Shown: in pieces, positions 9,396-21,002 of the stretch
Position numbering within the stretch: the stretch's first letter is position 1
Layout: each line of letters starts with the position of its first letter
Assembly: GCA_005406025.1 (NCBI GenBank)
Contig: BGZK01000489.1
Span: 248,001-312,000 of the forward strand
Direction: 5' to 3'
DNA: 64,000 bases
Source of the DNA: Eumeta japonica
Taxonomy: Eukaryota; Arthropoda; Insecta; Lepidoptera; Psychidae
Position numbers and translations under genes: made by a program
Notes under the pieces: model-generated
Told to the model about the DNA's origin: nothing
Database searches by the model: none
The model's input: only the letters and a program-made list of their open reading frames with translations

Positions 9396-12300
9396 AGAGA
9401 TCGCTCGATTCAAACGGCGAAGGCTTTATCTGTTCAGACAGGCAAAGCTATGGGAGAAAGCTAATTCTAAATAAGCAGCATATTAATTCAGTCGATTTTA
9501 TAATGTAGAGTGCCTTATCTAACCTCATTTGACAAACACATAAAAGCTCATCGAATAAAATGTATGTGATGGTTTTTTAGAGATTTAATTGGATAGTTTT
9601 AAATTTTTGTGAGCTTTCATATTGAGTTCGTGTGTTCGATTTGTTTGTGTTGCTTTTAGGAATATGTTCTGCTAAACTAATAAATAAATAATTTATTGAC
9701 GAATTTACAGACAGTTTTAGTTACGTCACATTTAAAGACGAACACAGGAGTGTATGCTGGCATAGCCTTTACAATATCCTTAGGAGCGGAGGAAATTCAT
9801 AGATTGTGTTTTTATATTAATATCTTAACTTGAACAGATAGAACACCCGCATAAAAAACTTAAAGATTCTAGCTGAACACAGCCGACGAGGTATTCCTTT
9901 CTTGAGTTTTCTATTCAAAGTTATTTACTCAAAGCGATACGACGAGAACAACATTAATATCACAAAGAACAAAGGAAGAAAGGTACGGACCGAAAAGAAA
10001 ATTTAATAAACAACGTTATTGTCAGTACGAAAATAAAGAAAGCGGAGTAACGCTGTTAATTTGCGTACAGTACCTAGCCCGGCGGACATACAGCCGGCCG
10101 TGCATTACCCTTTGGGTCCTTGAGGTGTTGTAAAGAATACTTTAGTAATTACAGTGCTGGCGTTTTGAAATATCAGGGACACTTTCGCAAGAGCGACCTA
10201 CGGGGCCGTCCTCAGAGACAAAACGTGAAGCGGACTGTGAGCTAGCGCGATGTTAGTAAAGGCAGGCACACTGCGAAATGGTCATTACCTCGCACGCATG
10301 TTCACGTTTCGACACAGAATATTACCGCACTGTACAATTATAAAAGTAAATTCGTGCCACTAGTCTCGCTCTCGATCCTAACACACGCACCGTTCTCGAT
10401 TCCGATGAATGTATTTAGCTTTCGGCTGCGGTCAACGTGATAAAGAAAGGTGTAAGTCCTTTTACGCTGATTACGAAAGGGCTTTCGTATTCAGGGTTTC
10501 GTACCGACGTCACAAACGAAACGAAATTTGCGATTGTACTAATTTTCAATTGAGCGCTTATCGCGTTACTTCTTATCAATTCCAAATGATTGTTATAAAG
10601 TAATATCGGTACAAGAATATGCATCTGTGGTAGATAACTATTGTATATTCTAAAAGTTAGATGCTTGTTATATAGGTTGCCGACTGGATTCTTAATACTG
10701 AATATTTTTACTAAATAATTATCATTAAAAAAACTACTTATGCGGGTTTTATTTAATAACACACGGTTGACAGATTTGTTCATGAAGATAGATTGTTGCG
10801 TTTTTTTTTTCAATTTTCATAAGTTAGAGAGATAGGTCAGGGGACAGAAAAGTAGCGAATGCAATAACTAATGAGCCGCAAAAAACGCATTTGAGAAAAA
10901 TGGTTTATTTGAGAATTTTAAGTATATTTTTATATAGGTATCAAACGACGCCCCATACAATCGATTGGTCAAAAATGCTTACAGCCTTAAATATCAATAT
11001 GTGGAAAGTCAGAGCTTTTTGTAACTATTTTATAACATTGTATGATAATTGACGTAAAACATAGGTTATAGACACGTCTCTTACGTAAATTTCATTAGAA
11101 TCGATTATAAAAATGCAAGATTTTAAGGCTGTGACATATCGACAGACAGCCAAGCAGCAAAACAGTGCTATAACTAAAGGTTACACCTGTAAAGTGTTCT
11201 GTAAACGAATTATTATAGTTGTATCGATGAAAAAGTATTGTTCTAAGTCGTTAGACAATACACGTTTGCTCTACAGGCTTAAAAAGCAAAGTTGACTTTT
11301 AAACAATTAATTTAAACATTTATTATACCATCTTGTACGCGACAATGAATGTAAACAATTATACCATCTTATAGACGTGTTATAGTCAAATTATAATATA
11401 ACTAAAACTATTTATTACAATTATATAACAAACAATTTATTTCATTAATTTTTTGGAAAAAGATATCAACTCTTGTGTAGTACGAAAATTTTCTACAAAA
11501 GGTCTATAGTAACCATAACATCAGTGTTTTGAGACCTGCATCACTAGTACATACTCGTAAATCATATAAAATTTATTTTTCATGTTTAACGCTGAACATA
11601 GACATGATTGCTCCACTTCCGAATAAAATAACCGTTATTAGGTGTTTTATACGACCAAACCAGTTTTTTTTTCAAAGCGTTTTATGATCGTTTATGTAAC
11701 TAGTTTTGCGGATTGGATTTGCTGTCATTGTGTTTGCATTTGACTGTCAATCCCTAAAAAGATGATAGCGACTCACACAAAATCTTCCTATTTATGGGAA
11801 AGAAAATACACGTGACAAGCTTGTTTAGCGCTTCGTAAAGTTTTCTTATTATGTCATTACAAAAAAGTTTGCCTTTTATGTTGAAAATACAAATCGCCTT
11901 CCCTACGGGATGCTCGAGCAAGAAGATTCATATACTCCAGACATGTACGCCCAAAACCTAAATAAGGAAATGATCAGTACTAAGTAAATCGCTTTCAACA
12001 AGACGTATCTAATATTTTTCAACGTGTATTCAATACGCCATTTAACGATTATCCATTGAAAAAGCTTCAACAATATTGTATAAGTGTACACTGACACCGA
12101 ACTCGGTCCATTATTTATAACTATTTTCTTCGTTACCGCAATTAAGGCATTCTATGATAGTCGACCAAAAATGAAAAATAAATGCAACACTCATATATTA
12201 CGCGACAGTCAACGACAATATATTAAAAACTTTTGTTTTATTTAAACAAATATTCAATATACAACAGGCCATTAACGAGGGTGGAGGGAGGTCGTACATC

Positions 12301-12863
12301 TTAAAATGGTTCCTTCGTCAACATATAGGATAGGCAAACACAAACAAAACTATATTTAAAATTAATAAAAGGTACGGAACAGGTCAACATAATAAAACTA
12401 AACGAGAATCGAATAGTATCGAATCTAATGTTGACAAATAAATGTATCTCAATTGTTAGAATATTAAGAATACAATGTACATTCATTTTTTTTTGTTTAA
12501 TGTCTCTATTTATAAATATGAATATAAAAATATAGCTACTTATATTGTGGAAAAACTGTAAGTTACTTTGCGTCTTATAAAATCGAGAAATACAACGTAA
12601 AGACTGGAATTTAATACAAACTGTATAAAGATCATGGAATAAGGCTTAACCATCAAAATTAAGATTATTGACAAGATGAATTCTTCTGATGCAACATTGA
12701 GAAGCGAATTTTGAAGCTGGGAGATAGCAAATGTTGACGTAATGTGTCCAAATTTAATGGCTGCATACGCTCTGAAACTGGAAGTGTTTTTTTCTAAATA
12801 TGGCGCGATTGTGTCTGTTCTTCGATTCTATATATTCGTAGACTTCAAACCTCTTAACAGGTT
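9396..12863. other. long AT-rich stretch without a supported gene
   Basis: Contains a moderately GC-rich patch at 10070-10430 and otherwise AT-rich unique DNA. A 132-codon open frame on the - strand (10415-10813) is the longest here, but it has no recognised motif, is Ile/Asn/Ser-rich as expected by chance in AT-rich DNA, and overlaps another frame on the opposite strand. I call nothing in this stretch. Confidence 0.4.
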
Positions 12864-13126
12864 CAAATCAAATCAAATATATCTTTATTTCGTAGGTAAT
12901 AGAATTACAATTGAAGTATGCCATTGTTGTATTTTTTTGGAATGGATCTTATCACCCATTCATTGACACACCGTGAGAGGAATGGGTAAGAAACTCATGG
13001 TTTGCTTCTTTTTGCTCAAAAATATACGATAGATTAGTCAAAAGTTAGTACAATATTTAAAATTACATGGACAACCCGATAACCGAGCAGTTCAATCCCA
13101 GAGTTTAATTTTCTTTAATATATTCA

Positions 13127-13900
13127 AATAAGGCATAATAGCCCTTTTCATTTAATTTTCTTTTAATGAAAGTTTTACATTTGTAAAATTGCAAATCTAT
13201 TGACCTATTCATATTAAAAAATAGGAAGTATCATCAACCTACACTACAATCGTAAGCTTTTCCTTCACGAAGTGTGGTAGATCATTATTATAAAATAGAT
13301 ATAGAAATGGTCTAAGAACTGAACCCTGTGAGACACCCATTTTGATTACAGATCATGACGGTTTCTCACCATTAATATTAACGGTCTGAATTGTGCCACT
13401 CAATTATGATTCCAGAAGTCCAAATAATCGACTCCTGGAGCCGTAGTAATGTAGTTTCCTGATCAATGTGTCATGGTGAACGCAACCGAATGCCTTAAAA
13501 ATAGGAATTACTTTACTTTGCTTCATTAAATCTGGAAACACGTCACTATCAACACAAGCATTAAAAATCAATATTACACATGAATCAATATAGACTATTA
13601 TTGAATTAATTGTTTTTATAGAGACGCTATCAAGATCAGCAGTCTTCTTCATTTTTATATACATATTAGAAGGTTTTAAAAATATCATTACAATCGACGT
13701 GTGCAAATTCAAATGAAACGCCACAAATATTGACGTCACGCTTCAATAGAGATTTAGTGAGAGTGGGCGATGATTTTAGAAATTGTGTTGTTTGAACTGG
13801 AATATATGTAAATATATTTTCAAAAGCAAAAGCCACGTCTATGTCTTTATTTAAAATTTTATCGTGTATTTTTATTCAAATTCAGAATGACGGGCTGCTT
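13127..13900 (-). pseudogene. LINE reverse transcriptase relic
   Basis: On the - strand, 13900-13740 reads through a conserved pre-RT region (SSPTLTKSLLKRDVNICG and FEFAHVDCNDIFKTF). The open stretch 13739-13404 then contains KKTADLDSVSIKTINSI, FPDLMKQSKVIPIFK and HHDTLIRKLHYYG, matching conserved RT blocks of CR1/Jockey-like elements. Between IFK and HHDTL the usual block of roughly 100 residues is missing, so a deletion has removed the region with the first catalytic Asp. Beyond a stop at about 13404 the same frame continues with MGVSQGSVLRP (block 4) and VDDTS (the catalytic DD box, near 13225). A C-terminal remnant, YKCKTFIKRKLNEKGYYAL, lies near 13190-13130. It once copied LINE RNA into DNA at the target site. 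Confidence 0.88.
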
Positions 13901-14143
13901 GTTTTCCAGTTTCTCTATTGATTATTATTTTTCAAGTAGTTTTAATTATATCTGTATTCTTTTTATTTCATTATAGAGAGATATTGACTTTGTGTTCTAA
14001 AAACATTGTTGTATTCAGACTTTGTTATAATCAACAGTGAACCATACAATTAATTAGGGTCGTTACAATATGTCAGATTAGACAACTTTTTTAGTACATT
14101 ATTTCTGAACTGCTAAGCAGATCAGTGCTCACAGGTATACTTT

Positions 14144-14886
14144 TAGGGTTCCGAATCAAAATAGCAAAAACAGAACCCTCATAGTTTCGTTATGTGCGCT
14201 CATCTATTTGTCCGTTCGTATGTCATAACCATTTTATCCAAAAATTTCAAAACGTATATTGATAGAATTTATAGTATGTCTTGTATATAGCGCTATTTAG
14301 TTTGGTAGTTAAGTAACAAATACATATTTCTAGGGAAGGCACTCTACGCATGTGACAGAAGTCAAAAATTTTTTTTTCGGTAAACATCAGTGTGGTACAT
14401 ATTTTAACAGTTCTTTTAAAAAAGTTTAAGCAATTTTTTTGATTACGTGAATAAGTTCGGAAACAATCGCTTCAAAAATAGTACAAATTGTGTCCCCTAT
14501 ATTTTCTAAACAGTAATTCAAAAAAATATGAAATAAATAACAAAGGTGATGCTTAATAAACAATTTCAATGAAAATTCATTTTGAAAATGATCAAATAAA
14601 ATTTTTGAGTTATTTTCGAAAAACTGTGCTTTTCAATAAAAGGACGTAAGTGCCATGAAGATACGTTCTTTTGATGATCCACTTCAGTTTACACTAGTTT
14701 AATAGTAATAGTCGACATACGTACTTGTTTTTCTGGTTATAAGCGATTAAATTGCTTATGACTATTTTGTGCGGGGAACATGGAAAAAGTGGGACATCGT
14801 ACTTTTTTCAACTGTAGTGCATTTCTATGTATTAATGGGTTCGAAACCCTATAATGAGCATGGTTCGACATGTTGGCCAGTTTTTA
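14144..14886 (+). mobile_element. non-autonomous DNA repeat, copy B (nested in the LINE)
   Basis: Starts with TAGGGTTCCGA at 14144, with GAACCCT about 35 bp inside it, and ends near 14886 with GAGCATGGTTCGACA and TTGGCCAGTTTTT. An outer inverted partner of the start, TCGAAACCCTA, lies at about 14841. Internal blocks TTTGGTAGTTAAGTAACAAA, TGATTACGTGAATAA, ACTAGTTTAATAGTAATA and TTGTGCGGGGAACATGG recur in copies A and C. It has no coding capacity, so it depended on an unidentified enzyme elsewhere. It separates the endonuclease and polymerase parts of the LINE. Confidence 0.75.
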
Positions 14887-14977
14887 TTTTACCTTTTGTA
14901 TTATATTTTTTCAAAATTGATTTTAAACGTGAGCTAACTGTTCACAATGGGTAGATGATAAGTTATTTATGACCAAT

Positions 14978-15262
14978 TTATATTGTGGGTATGTTATCGA
15001 GGCAAGTTGATGAGACACCTATGATTCTAGTCGGCTTGAGATATAAATTTTCTAAATTATAACATTTGATTAAGGATTTAATTTTAGTACATAGATAAAA
15101 AAATTTCAATAGATTTACATTAAAACCTCCGCGTACAGCAATATAATTACTATTATTACTGATTTGATACAAAATTTCATCCATTATTTTTTCGAAAACA
15201 TCATATAATAAATTTGGAGGTCTGTATACGATTACTACAATAAGCCATCTAGTTCTATGCAG
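14978..15262 (-). pseudogene. LINE AP-type endonuclease relic
   Basis: On the - strand from about 15235 the frame reads VVIVYRPPNLLYDVF, followed by ILYQISNNSNYIAVRGGFNV and YLKPTRIIGVSSTCLDNI. The YRPP motif, the FN of the GDFN motif (here GGFN, so the catalytic Asp is lost) and the PTRI...S.TC.DNI block are conserved parts of apurinic-type endonucleases of CR1/Jockey-like LINEs, which nick the target site to prime reverse transcription. The N-terminal catalytic motifs were not found upstream. Its strand and position fit the reverse transcriptase relic at 13127-13900. Confidence 0.8.
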
Positions 15263-15447
15263 GCCACTTCAATAGATCGTTGAATAGGTAGGCTCACAAA
15301 ATACGGATGTTTTTTTGCATTCTATATTATTTTTATATAATATTAGAGAACCGTAATGTATAGCTTGTCTGCTGAACGAACTAGCTACCTAGTGCATACT
15401 GAAGTTAAACACGAACTCATGACTTCTAAGTCAATTTACATAATATT

Positions 15448-15450
<3 letters not shown>
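15263..15450. other. no feature seen
   Basis: AT-rich sequence between the LINE endonuclease remains and the AT microsatellite. The 5' part of the LINE would be expected here but was not recognised. Confidence 0.4.

Positions 15451-15481
<31 letters not shown>
15451..15481. repeat. (AT)n microsatellite
   Basis: About fifteen AT dinucleotides in an uninterrupted run. Confidence 0.95.
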
Positions 15482-15482
<1 letters not shown>

Positions 15483-15602
15483 TTATTATACAAAACTCCT
15501 GGCATACAAAGATTTAGAATATTTTGTCCAGCTACGTAGCGCCCGAGTTGCGACTCTATTGATTTTCTGAGCTCATCGCTCGGAATCATTGGCCAATTAT
15601 GT

Positions 15603-15833
15603 TTACTGCCGTGTATTGCGAGGGACGAGTTCCAAGTGCGGCGTTACAGCGGCCGGCGCCCGCGCACGTGGAGTAGGTAAATCATACTCCGCCTGCGAGA
15701 CGTCGACGGGAGGCGTTTTACAACTATATTGATGTTTTTTTATTAGTGACTCGAACCTTTCATTGTTATATTTACAAATTTCTATTAAATTATCCACTGC
15801 CGAAGTGCGATCCCTATCTCCTTTTGCGCTAGT
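15603..15833 (-). pseudogene. unidentified coding-like fragment
   Basis: On the - strand an open frame runs from just after a stop at about 15834 to a stop at about 15603. It contains IEICKYNNERFESLIKKHQ, which is helical and charged, followed by a Pro/Ala/Arg-rich tail (PPVDVSQAEYDLPTPRARAP). There is no ATG at the start of the plausible segment. It is GC-richer than its flanks and lies upstream, on the same strand, of the LINE endonuclease, so it could be part of a LINE first ORF; equally it could be a chance frame in a GC-rich patch. I do not recognise the protein. Confidence 0.25.
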
Positions 15834-17099
15834 TCATACTGTGCACTTAACGACTACAAGGATGTATCTAATCATAAAATTTCTGACTTCAGGCATTCTT
15901 TTTATAATTATCAATTTCTACTGATAAATCTGTTAATTAATAACTATTGAATTTTTAAATTCTTTATAATATTTTGCTACATAATAGAACATTTATTTTT
16001 AGACAATTTTGTTTATGGAGCTGTTATATGTCAAGTTTATAATTGCAATAGGAATATTTCAGTTGTTTTGAAAGCTGCCAGAACGTGTCGCCGTGGGTGA
16101 ATTTTTAACCAACTCACTGAACAATGTTCGAGTGCAAGATGGTTTTAAATCATTGTTTTATTGTTGTAATGCAGTTAACTTAGTCTACTTTCATATCAGT
16201 AGCGAGTCTGAGGGTAATTGAGAATGAAGTTCCAACAATTATTTCTCATCCGATTATTTTTATCTTACACATCTAGTATTTCTCGCTCACTACCTTCTAT
16301 CTCCTGCAGTAACTTCTCGCAACCGGCCCTAGATGTCTTTAATACTAATAGCGTATGTTTTAACAGTTCTTCTTACTGGCGAGCTGTTGGTCTGCGAGTG
16401 AATACTTTGACTTAATAATTACATATAGTTAAAGAAAAACATAGCAACCGTGCAAGCAATTACAAACTCGAAACTTATATTCACAATTTTTCAATAAGTT
16501 TATATTTACATTTATATACAACTCATAAGCTATTCAACAATAAGATGCAATAAAAAGGCGAAAAAAGTCACTACTTAATTAGCGGAGAGATCCATATTTA
16601 TAATGGTTTATTAGTGATCGATCATCACTGTAATAATATTTGTAATAAGTAATAAACACATCTATAAATAATATTTGATATCGCGTTACTAATGCCATGG
16701 AGTTAAGAACGTTTGGATGCTCGTTTTAACGTTCTTATAAATAAATCTTAGACTGAGCCTTGAAACACGTCTACTCGTATTGACCGTCGTTCCGCTGTCG
16801 GTAGCCTACTCGCAGCTTTGGTGATCAAAGCTGACTCATAAATATGACCGGGTTCACTCAACTACCGTCAACGGTATTCTCAATTAACTTTGACGGGCTG
16901 GTTCTTTTAGAAACAGTGTACTTTTTTTAAAAAAGGCCGGCAAGCACCAGGACCATCTACTCTTTGGTTAAGTCACTTGCTCTTTCGTCCCTCCAAAAAG
17001 TAATAAGAAAAGAATTTTATCTTTTGTAGTTTCCCGTTATGGTTTACTTATTCATTAAGAAAATGTCGTTCTAGCTGTCACTTAGTCGCAATTTATTGC
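15834..17099. other. AT-rich sequence with a possible short repeat fragment
   Basis: No gene is supported. A small segment at about 16918-16965 reads on the - strand as sequence ending in TGCCGGCCTTTTTT, resembling the end of a common Lepidopteran dispersed repeat (see 48930-49140). At 16614-16631 there is a short palindrome, AGTGATCGATCATCACT. Confidence 0.35.
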
Positions 17100-17640
17100 T
17101 GTAACGCAAAACACATTTCGACCATAGAGTCTAGTAAACCTAGAATGGTGAACACCACCATATTGTTAGAGCACATGCGACACCGAAATGACCATCCAGC
17201 GAGTGCAATACGGACTTTCGGTCTGCTTTCAGTCAGCGAGCTGCTTTATTTGCGCCTGTTGTTATTTAAAAATATTGTGTTAGTTAAACCTCCAGTTCCG
17301 GTTGTTCCGCCGTCGCGTTCAGTCGCCTTCGGACCAGTCCCCTGGACCACCCGTTTAGTTTAGTATGTTACTGTGTGTCAGTGTTCCTTCGAGCCGCGTT
17401 CCGGAGTGTCATCTGCGTGCATGTATAAGTGAGTGTGGTGCCACGCAGTGTACATCGCGCGACGACAGTCAAGATACGTGTGTTCCTCCCGGTGATATAC
17501 TCCGGTTACCGCACCGTCTGCACGCCGAGCCCGCGCACGGTTTCTGAGCCTAGGGAGCGCTTCCGCAGGATCACACTCCAGATGCCGATCGCTATTTTAG
17601 TTATTTTGTGTGTTCTACACACATAAATGGTTTGCCATTG
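17100..17640. other. GC-rich block of unknown function
   Basis: CpG-containing and GC-richer than its surroundings, with several overlapping short open frames in different phases and no recognised domain. Arthropod-type initiator motifs (TCAGT) occur at about 17319 and 17379, but no well-spaced TATA box or downstream element accompanies them. It could be a regulatory island or the 5' exon of an unseen gene; neither is shown. Confidence 0.3.
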
Positions 17641-18389
17641 ACTACGTGAGGGCGACTGCATGTTGATCAGCAGCAATCTTTGGGGACGGTCTTATCTGGT
17701 GAACTTTTTATGTAAACACTTTTTTAGGCTGAACACTGTATTTTTTGGGCATTGATGAGACTGAACCGTCACGCTCGGCTACATAACGCTTGTTCGGATA
17801 AAGTCGGCTCAAGTCGACTAAGGAAGCGAGACAGATATAGTCAACGCATCAATACTATACTCGTTCGGCCAGACAAGGGAAAGCATAACACATCAGTCAC
17901 ATTCAGTATCGGCATAAATGTGGTATGTGCCGTGCGAATACGTTTTATTGATTACCTTATTTAATTTTATACGCTTATGTACATATGTAAATGATGGAAA
18001 GTTCGTTGTGTGTGTATGAAACATAATTTATAGTCACCAAAAAATATTTCTACAATATATTTATAATATTATAAACTCGGATGGTAACCTTCGTGAGCCC
18101 TAATGGCACTCAGGACTTATGAGAATGCTTATGAAATTCTGTGTATATTCAATCTATCGCATTAATATTCAACAATACACTTTCTATCACTATCGAGGCT
18201 TTTGCACTTGGGCCTGAGCCCTCTTCAACTTTCTTTTGAATGGTTGGATGGTTGGATGCCTCACATGCCACACACACCTAGCTCAACTACTACAATACAT
18301 ATAAATTTATCTATATGTATCTCGCCTAATAAAAGCATAAAAAAATGAAAATTCAAAAAATTCATACATGAAAATTTATTTATGTATAC
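17641..18389. other. no feature seen
   Basis: Unique AT-rich sequence. A 70-codon open frame at 17752-17964 has no recognised motif. Confidence 0.4.
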
Positions 18390-18588
18390 CAAAGCAGGAT
18401 TTGCTGTTCTCAAACGGAACCTTCAAACATTGCCAATGATTTCAAATGAAGATTTAAATGTTGATTTCGTAAAAGGCACATTAAAGCCATTGGTGGATTT
18501 TTGAAATCAACATTAGATTTCAATATGTCTGATGATGTAAATGAAAGAATAATAAAATATGGAACAACGATTGACGAAGATATTTAGT
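18390..18588 (+). pseudogene. unidentified protein fragment with one frameshift
   Basis: The + strand reads AGFAVLKRNLQTLPMISNED and then DFVKGTLKPLVDF up to a stop, and, one frame over, KSTLDFNMSDDVNERIIKYG and TTIDEDI to a stop at about 18585. The two pieces join naturally across a single indel near 18500, and the residue pattern (charged, amphipathic) looks like real protein rather than chance. I do not recognise the family. It may be a fragment of a transposase or of a retroposed host gene. No splice sites or poly(A) tail are evident. Confidence 0.35.
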
Positions 18589-19160
18589 TACCACACACCT
18601 ATTGTTTAATTTCTAGAGTACGATACAAATGACGATAAGACAGAACAAAATTAGCCAGAGTAATTTACATACAATTATAATTATGTATGTTGCAAATGTT
18701 TTATGAAAATAAAACAAAAAAAAAATTTCATCTTCTATATTCAGGCTTAAATTGAAGTATTACTTTGTTGAAAAATAATGTAATGTTCTGATAATTTGTG
18801 TGGTGTCCGTATGCATAATATTTTATGTAATATTAAAAAAAATCCAAAGTGTAATATTTTTCATATTTATCTATAAAAAACGGTGTGTGCTTAAGGCCAC
18901 ACGAAAGAAGTGCAAACTTCATCAAGGTGAGACTAATCATACGAAATACAACTATATATTTGATTTCATCAAACATATAAATCGTTGCGAAACCTACAAA
19001 ACATTGTAAAGAATATAACACAAAAAAAAAAGTTTGAAGAGCAAACCCTACTACTTTATTACGCTTTCTGTCCCTGTTTTACATAGGATAAACGCCGGTT
19101 CTTCACATACCTTTTGGCCATCAGCTTGGCGCGCTATTGGAACTTTCTGACATTGTGCTC
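18589..19160. other. no feature seen
   Basis: AT-rich; open frames on both strands at 18800-19021 mirror each other and have no motif. GC content rises after 19070. Confidence 0.4.
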
Positions 19161-19161
19161 G

Positions 19162-19203
19162 GCGGGCGGCGCGGCGCGGGGCGGGCGGCGCGGCGCGGGG
19201 CGG
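19162..19203 (+). repeat. 19-bp GC-only tandem repeat
   Basis: Two perfect copies of a 19-bp unit (GCGGGCGGCGCGGCGCGGG) plus a partial third, inside a GC-rich patch that extends to about 19400. G runs are shorter than in the 6.7-kb tract. Confidence 0.85.
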
Positions 19204-20029
19204 CTGCACGCTTCAATTACCGGCGGTACGCACGCGGAATCGGCAACGCGGGCGCACATCGAATCCCCGAAAGGACCTTTCATTGAATAACGCGTTCAAT
19301 TCGGGGAACAAACCGATCTAATTTAACTGCCTTGACCGTCTTCGACAGGGTGAGGCGGCGCGCGGTGATGTTCTACGGCGATTTCTGGGGCCCGACGTAC
19401 GAATGTAGGCTTTGATTATTGCAACATTAATTTGAAAATTGAAATGAAAAATTACTATGGGATTTCGAAATGAGTTTTAGTAATCGAAACATTTTTTATG
19501 ACACTTAGTAAAAAAAGATAAACAAAGAGAGAGAGTGTGAGAGGGGAGGGTCGAGGGAGGGGAAGGAAGTTGATGAAAACTTTGGAAAATACGAAATGTA
19601 ATATTTGTCCCTGTAATCTAGAGGAACAGTTACATGTTTATGCATAATTAACAAATTAATTTTCATATTGTAATTAATTTTAATCATATATTTTATGGAA
19701 GATGATTTACAAAAAAATTACTTAATTTCGATTATTTTACAGCTTAGCTGAAAGTAATATGACGAATTAAATGATTAAAAATAAAACAGCACATTTGGCT
19801 TCAAGTCCGTAAGAGCGAAGCCATGATAATGTTGCCATTAAAAATATGTATGTAGTAGAGAAGCCAACATTCAATAAGTACCAGAATAGGACATATTTTT
19901 TTATATTCGAAATGTTGACTTATTATTTTTTTTAAATCTACCATTTTTGTTAGGTTGGAATCATTAGAATATAAGTTAACTTATATTTGAAAACTAATAA
20001 GAATTTACTTTAAAATACAATACAAAAAT
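19204..20029. other. GC-rich then AT-rich sequence, no gene seen
   Basis: CpG-rich to about 19400, then AT-rich with a purine-rich stretch (GAGAGAGAG, GGGAGGG) at 19525-19565. No coding signal. Confidence 0.4.
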
Positions 20030-20266
20030 TTGTTCTAACAGGTTTCTCGTTCTCTCTCGTTCTTCAGATGAAGATTAAAGACTAGTTACAGACAAACGTC
20101 ATTGCGTCCCTTCCCTTCCGGCCAACGGCCGCCCGGGGTTTCCCGCTCACGTGGACCGAACACCCGCTCTCGAGGTTACCCGTTTATTCGGGCACCGTCA
20201 AATTTAAAGTATTCTAATTAGCATCATATCGAATAAGCACAAATATTTGAATGAGTGTTTAAAAAA
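20030..20266 (+). repeat. twin GC-rich core, copy 1
   Basis: From about 20100 this is nearly identical to 28393-28559. Both contain CCCTTCCCTTCCGGCC, GCCCGGGGTTTCCCGC, CACGTGGACCGAACACCCGC, then CTAATTAGCATCATATCG and AATAAGCAC, with only a handful of substitutions. The preceding 70 bp (TCTCGTTCTTCAGAT) are similar but diverged with indels. The core has an E-box (CACGTG) and a homeodomain-type TAATTA site. It is non-coding. It may be a dispersed repeat or a duplicated regulatory element. Confidence 0.75.
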
Positions 20267-21002
20267 CGAGACAAATTATTATGGAAAATTTATCAATGCT
20301 AACAGACGGCCACCTTGTTGATGGAACTATTCCGATCCGGCCATTCTAATGATTGTAGAATGACAGTAAAAGTACAATGTATTTAAAATATATATATATC
20401 AGCAATATCAGCATTATTTAGGTTTAATGTATATAATATTAGTAAGCAACTGTAATTAAGTGACGATCAAAAATTTCACAGAAAAAAAAAATTTAGTTTT
20501 ACTATATTACTTTTTATGATTTCATTTGCCCATATATATTTTAACTTCATTGAAAATAATTAATAATCGATATTTGGTTTTCGACCTAATTTGTGAATCT
20601 ATAAAAAAAAAATAATAGAAAAAAAAGGTGAACAAATGAGCTCTGGTGCTAAACAGAACTACTACTCGGCGGCCTTATCATCTAAAGTAAATCCATTTCT
20701 GATTTGGCTTGATTTTAAAATTATTTTAGTGTTACCAAATTTAATATTTCGAAATGTTAAATGGCTTTTTATTAACAGTGTTGCCTGCACAGGGATATCA
20801 CTACATTATAAAAATGAAATTTAATCACTTATTTGAATTCAAAAACCGTTAGGGATCGCAATTTCGCAACTATTCTAAAATTACGCTCTCAAAGCGAAAA
20901 CTGGTCTGTAGCGATTTTCAAGCGATTTACAATTGATTTTGCGTTGTTCATATTTTATAAAAAGTGAAGAGTTTTTTTTAATGTAAATCGTTAAATTTAA
21001 TC
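20267..21002. other. AT-rich sequence, no gene seen
   Basis: Homopolymer A and T tracts and AT-rich unique DNA up to the left end of the foldback element. Confidence 0.45.

Larger units (their letters stand above)
12864..15262 (-). mobile_element. non-LTR retrotransposon (CR1/Jockey-like) relic, interrupted
   Basis: A decayed LINE on the - strand. From 5' to 3' it shows part of an AP-type endonuclease (about 15262-14978), a foreign insertion (14144-14886, copy B of a non-autonomous repeat), the spacer before the polymerase and part of the reverse transcriptase (about 13900-13127), and a 3' end at about 12864. Read on the - strand, that end runs AATAAAG, TATATTTGA and TTTGATTTGA, a tail type seen in CR1/Jockey-like elements of Lepidoptera. 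Several frameshifts, stops and an internal deletion make it inactive. The N-terminal part of the endonuclease and the first ORF were not recognised. The nested insertion shows the LINE is older than the inserted repeat. Confidence 0.82.

Noticed and set aside
10415..10813. 132-codon - strand frame as a gene
   Set aside because: Composition is that of chance AT-rich sequence, there is no motif, and it overlaps another frame on the + strand.
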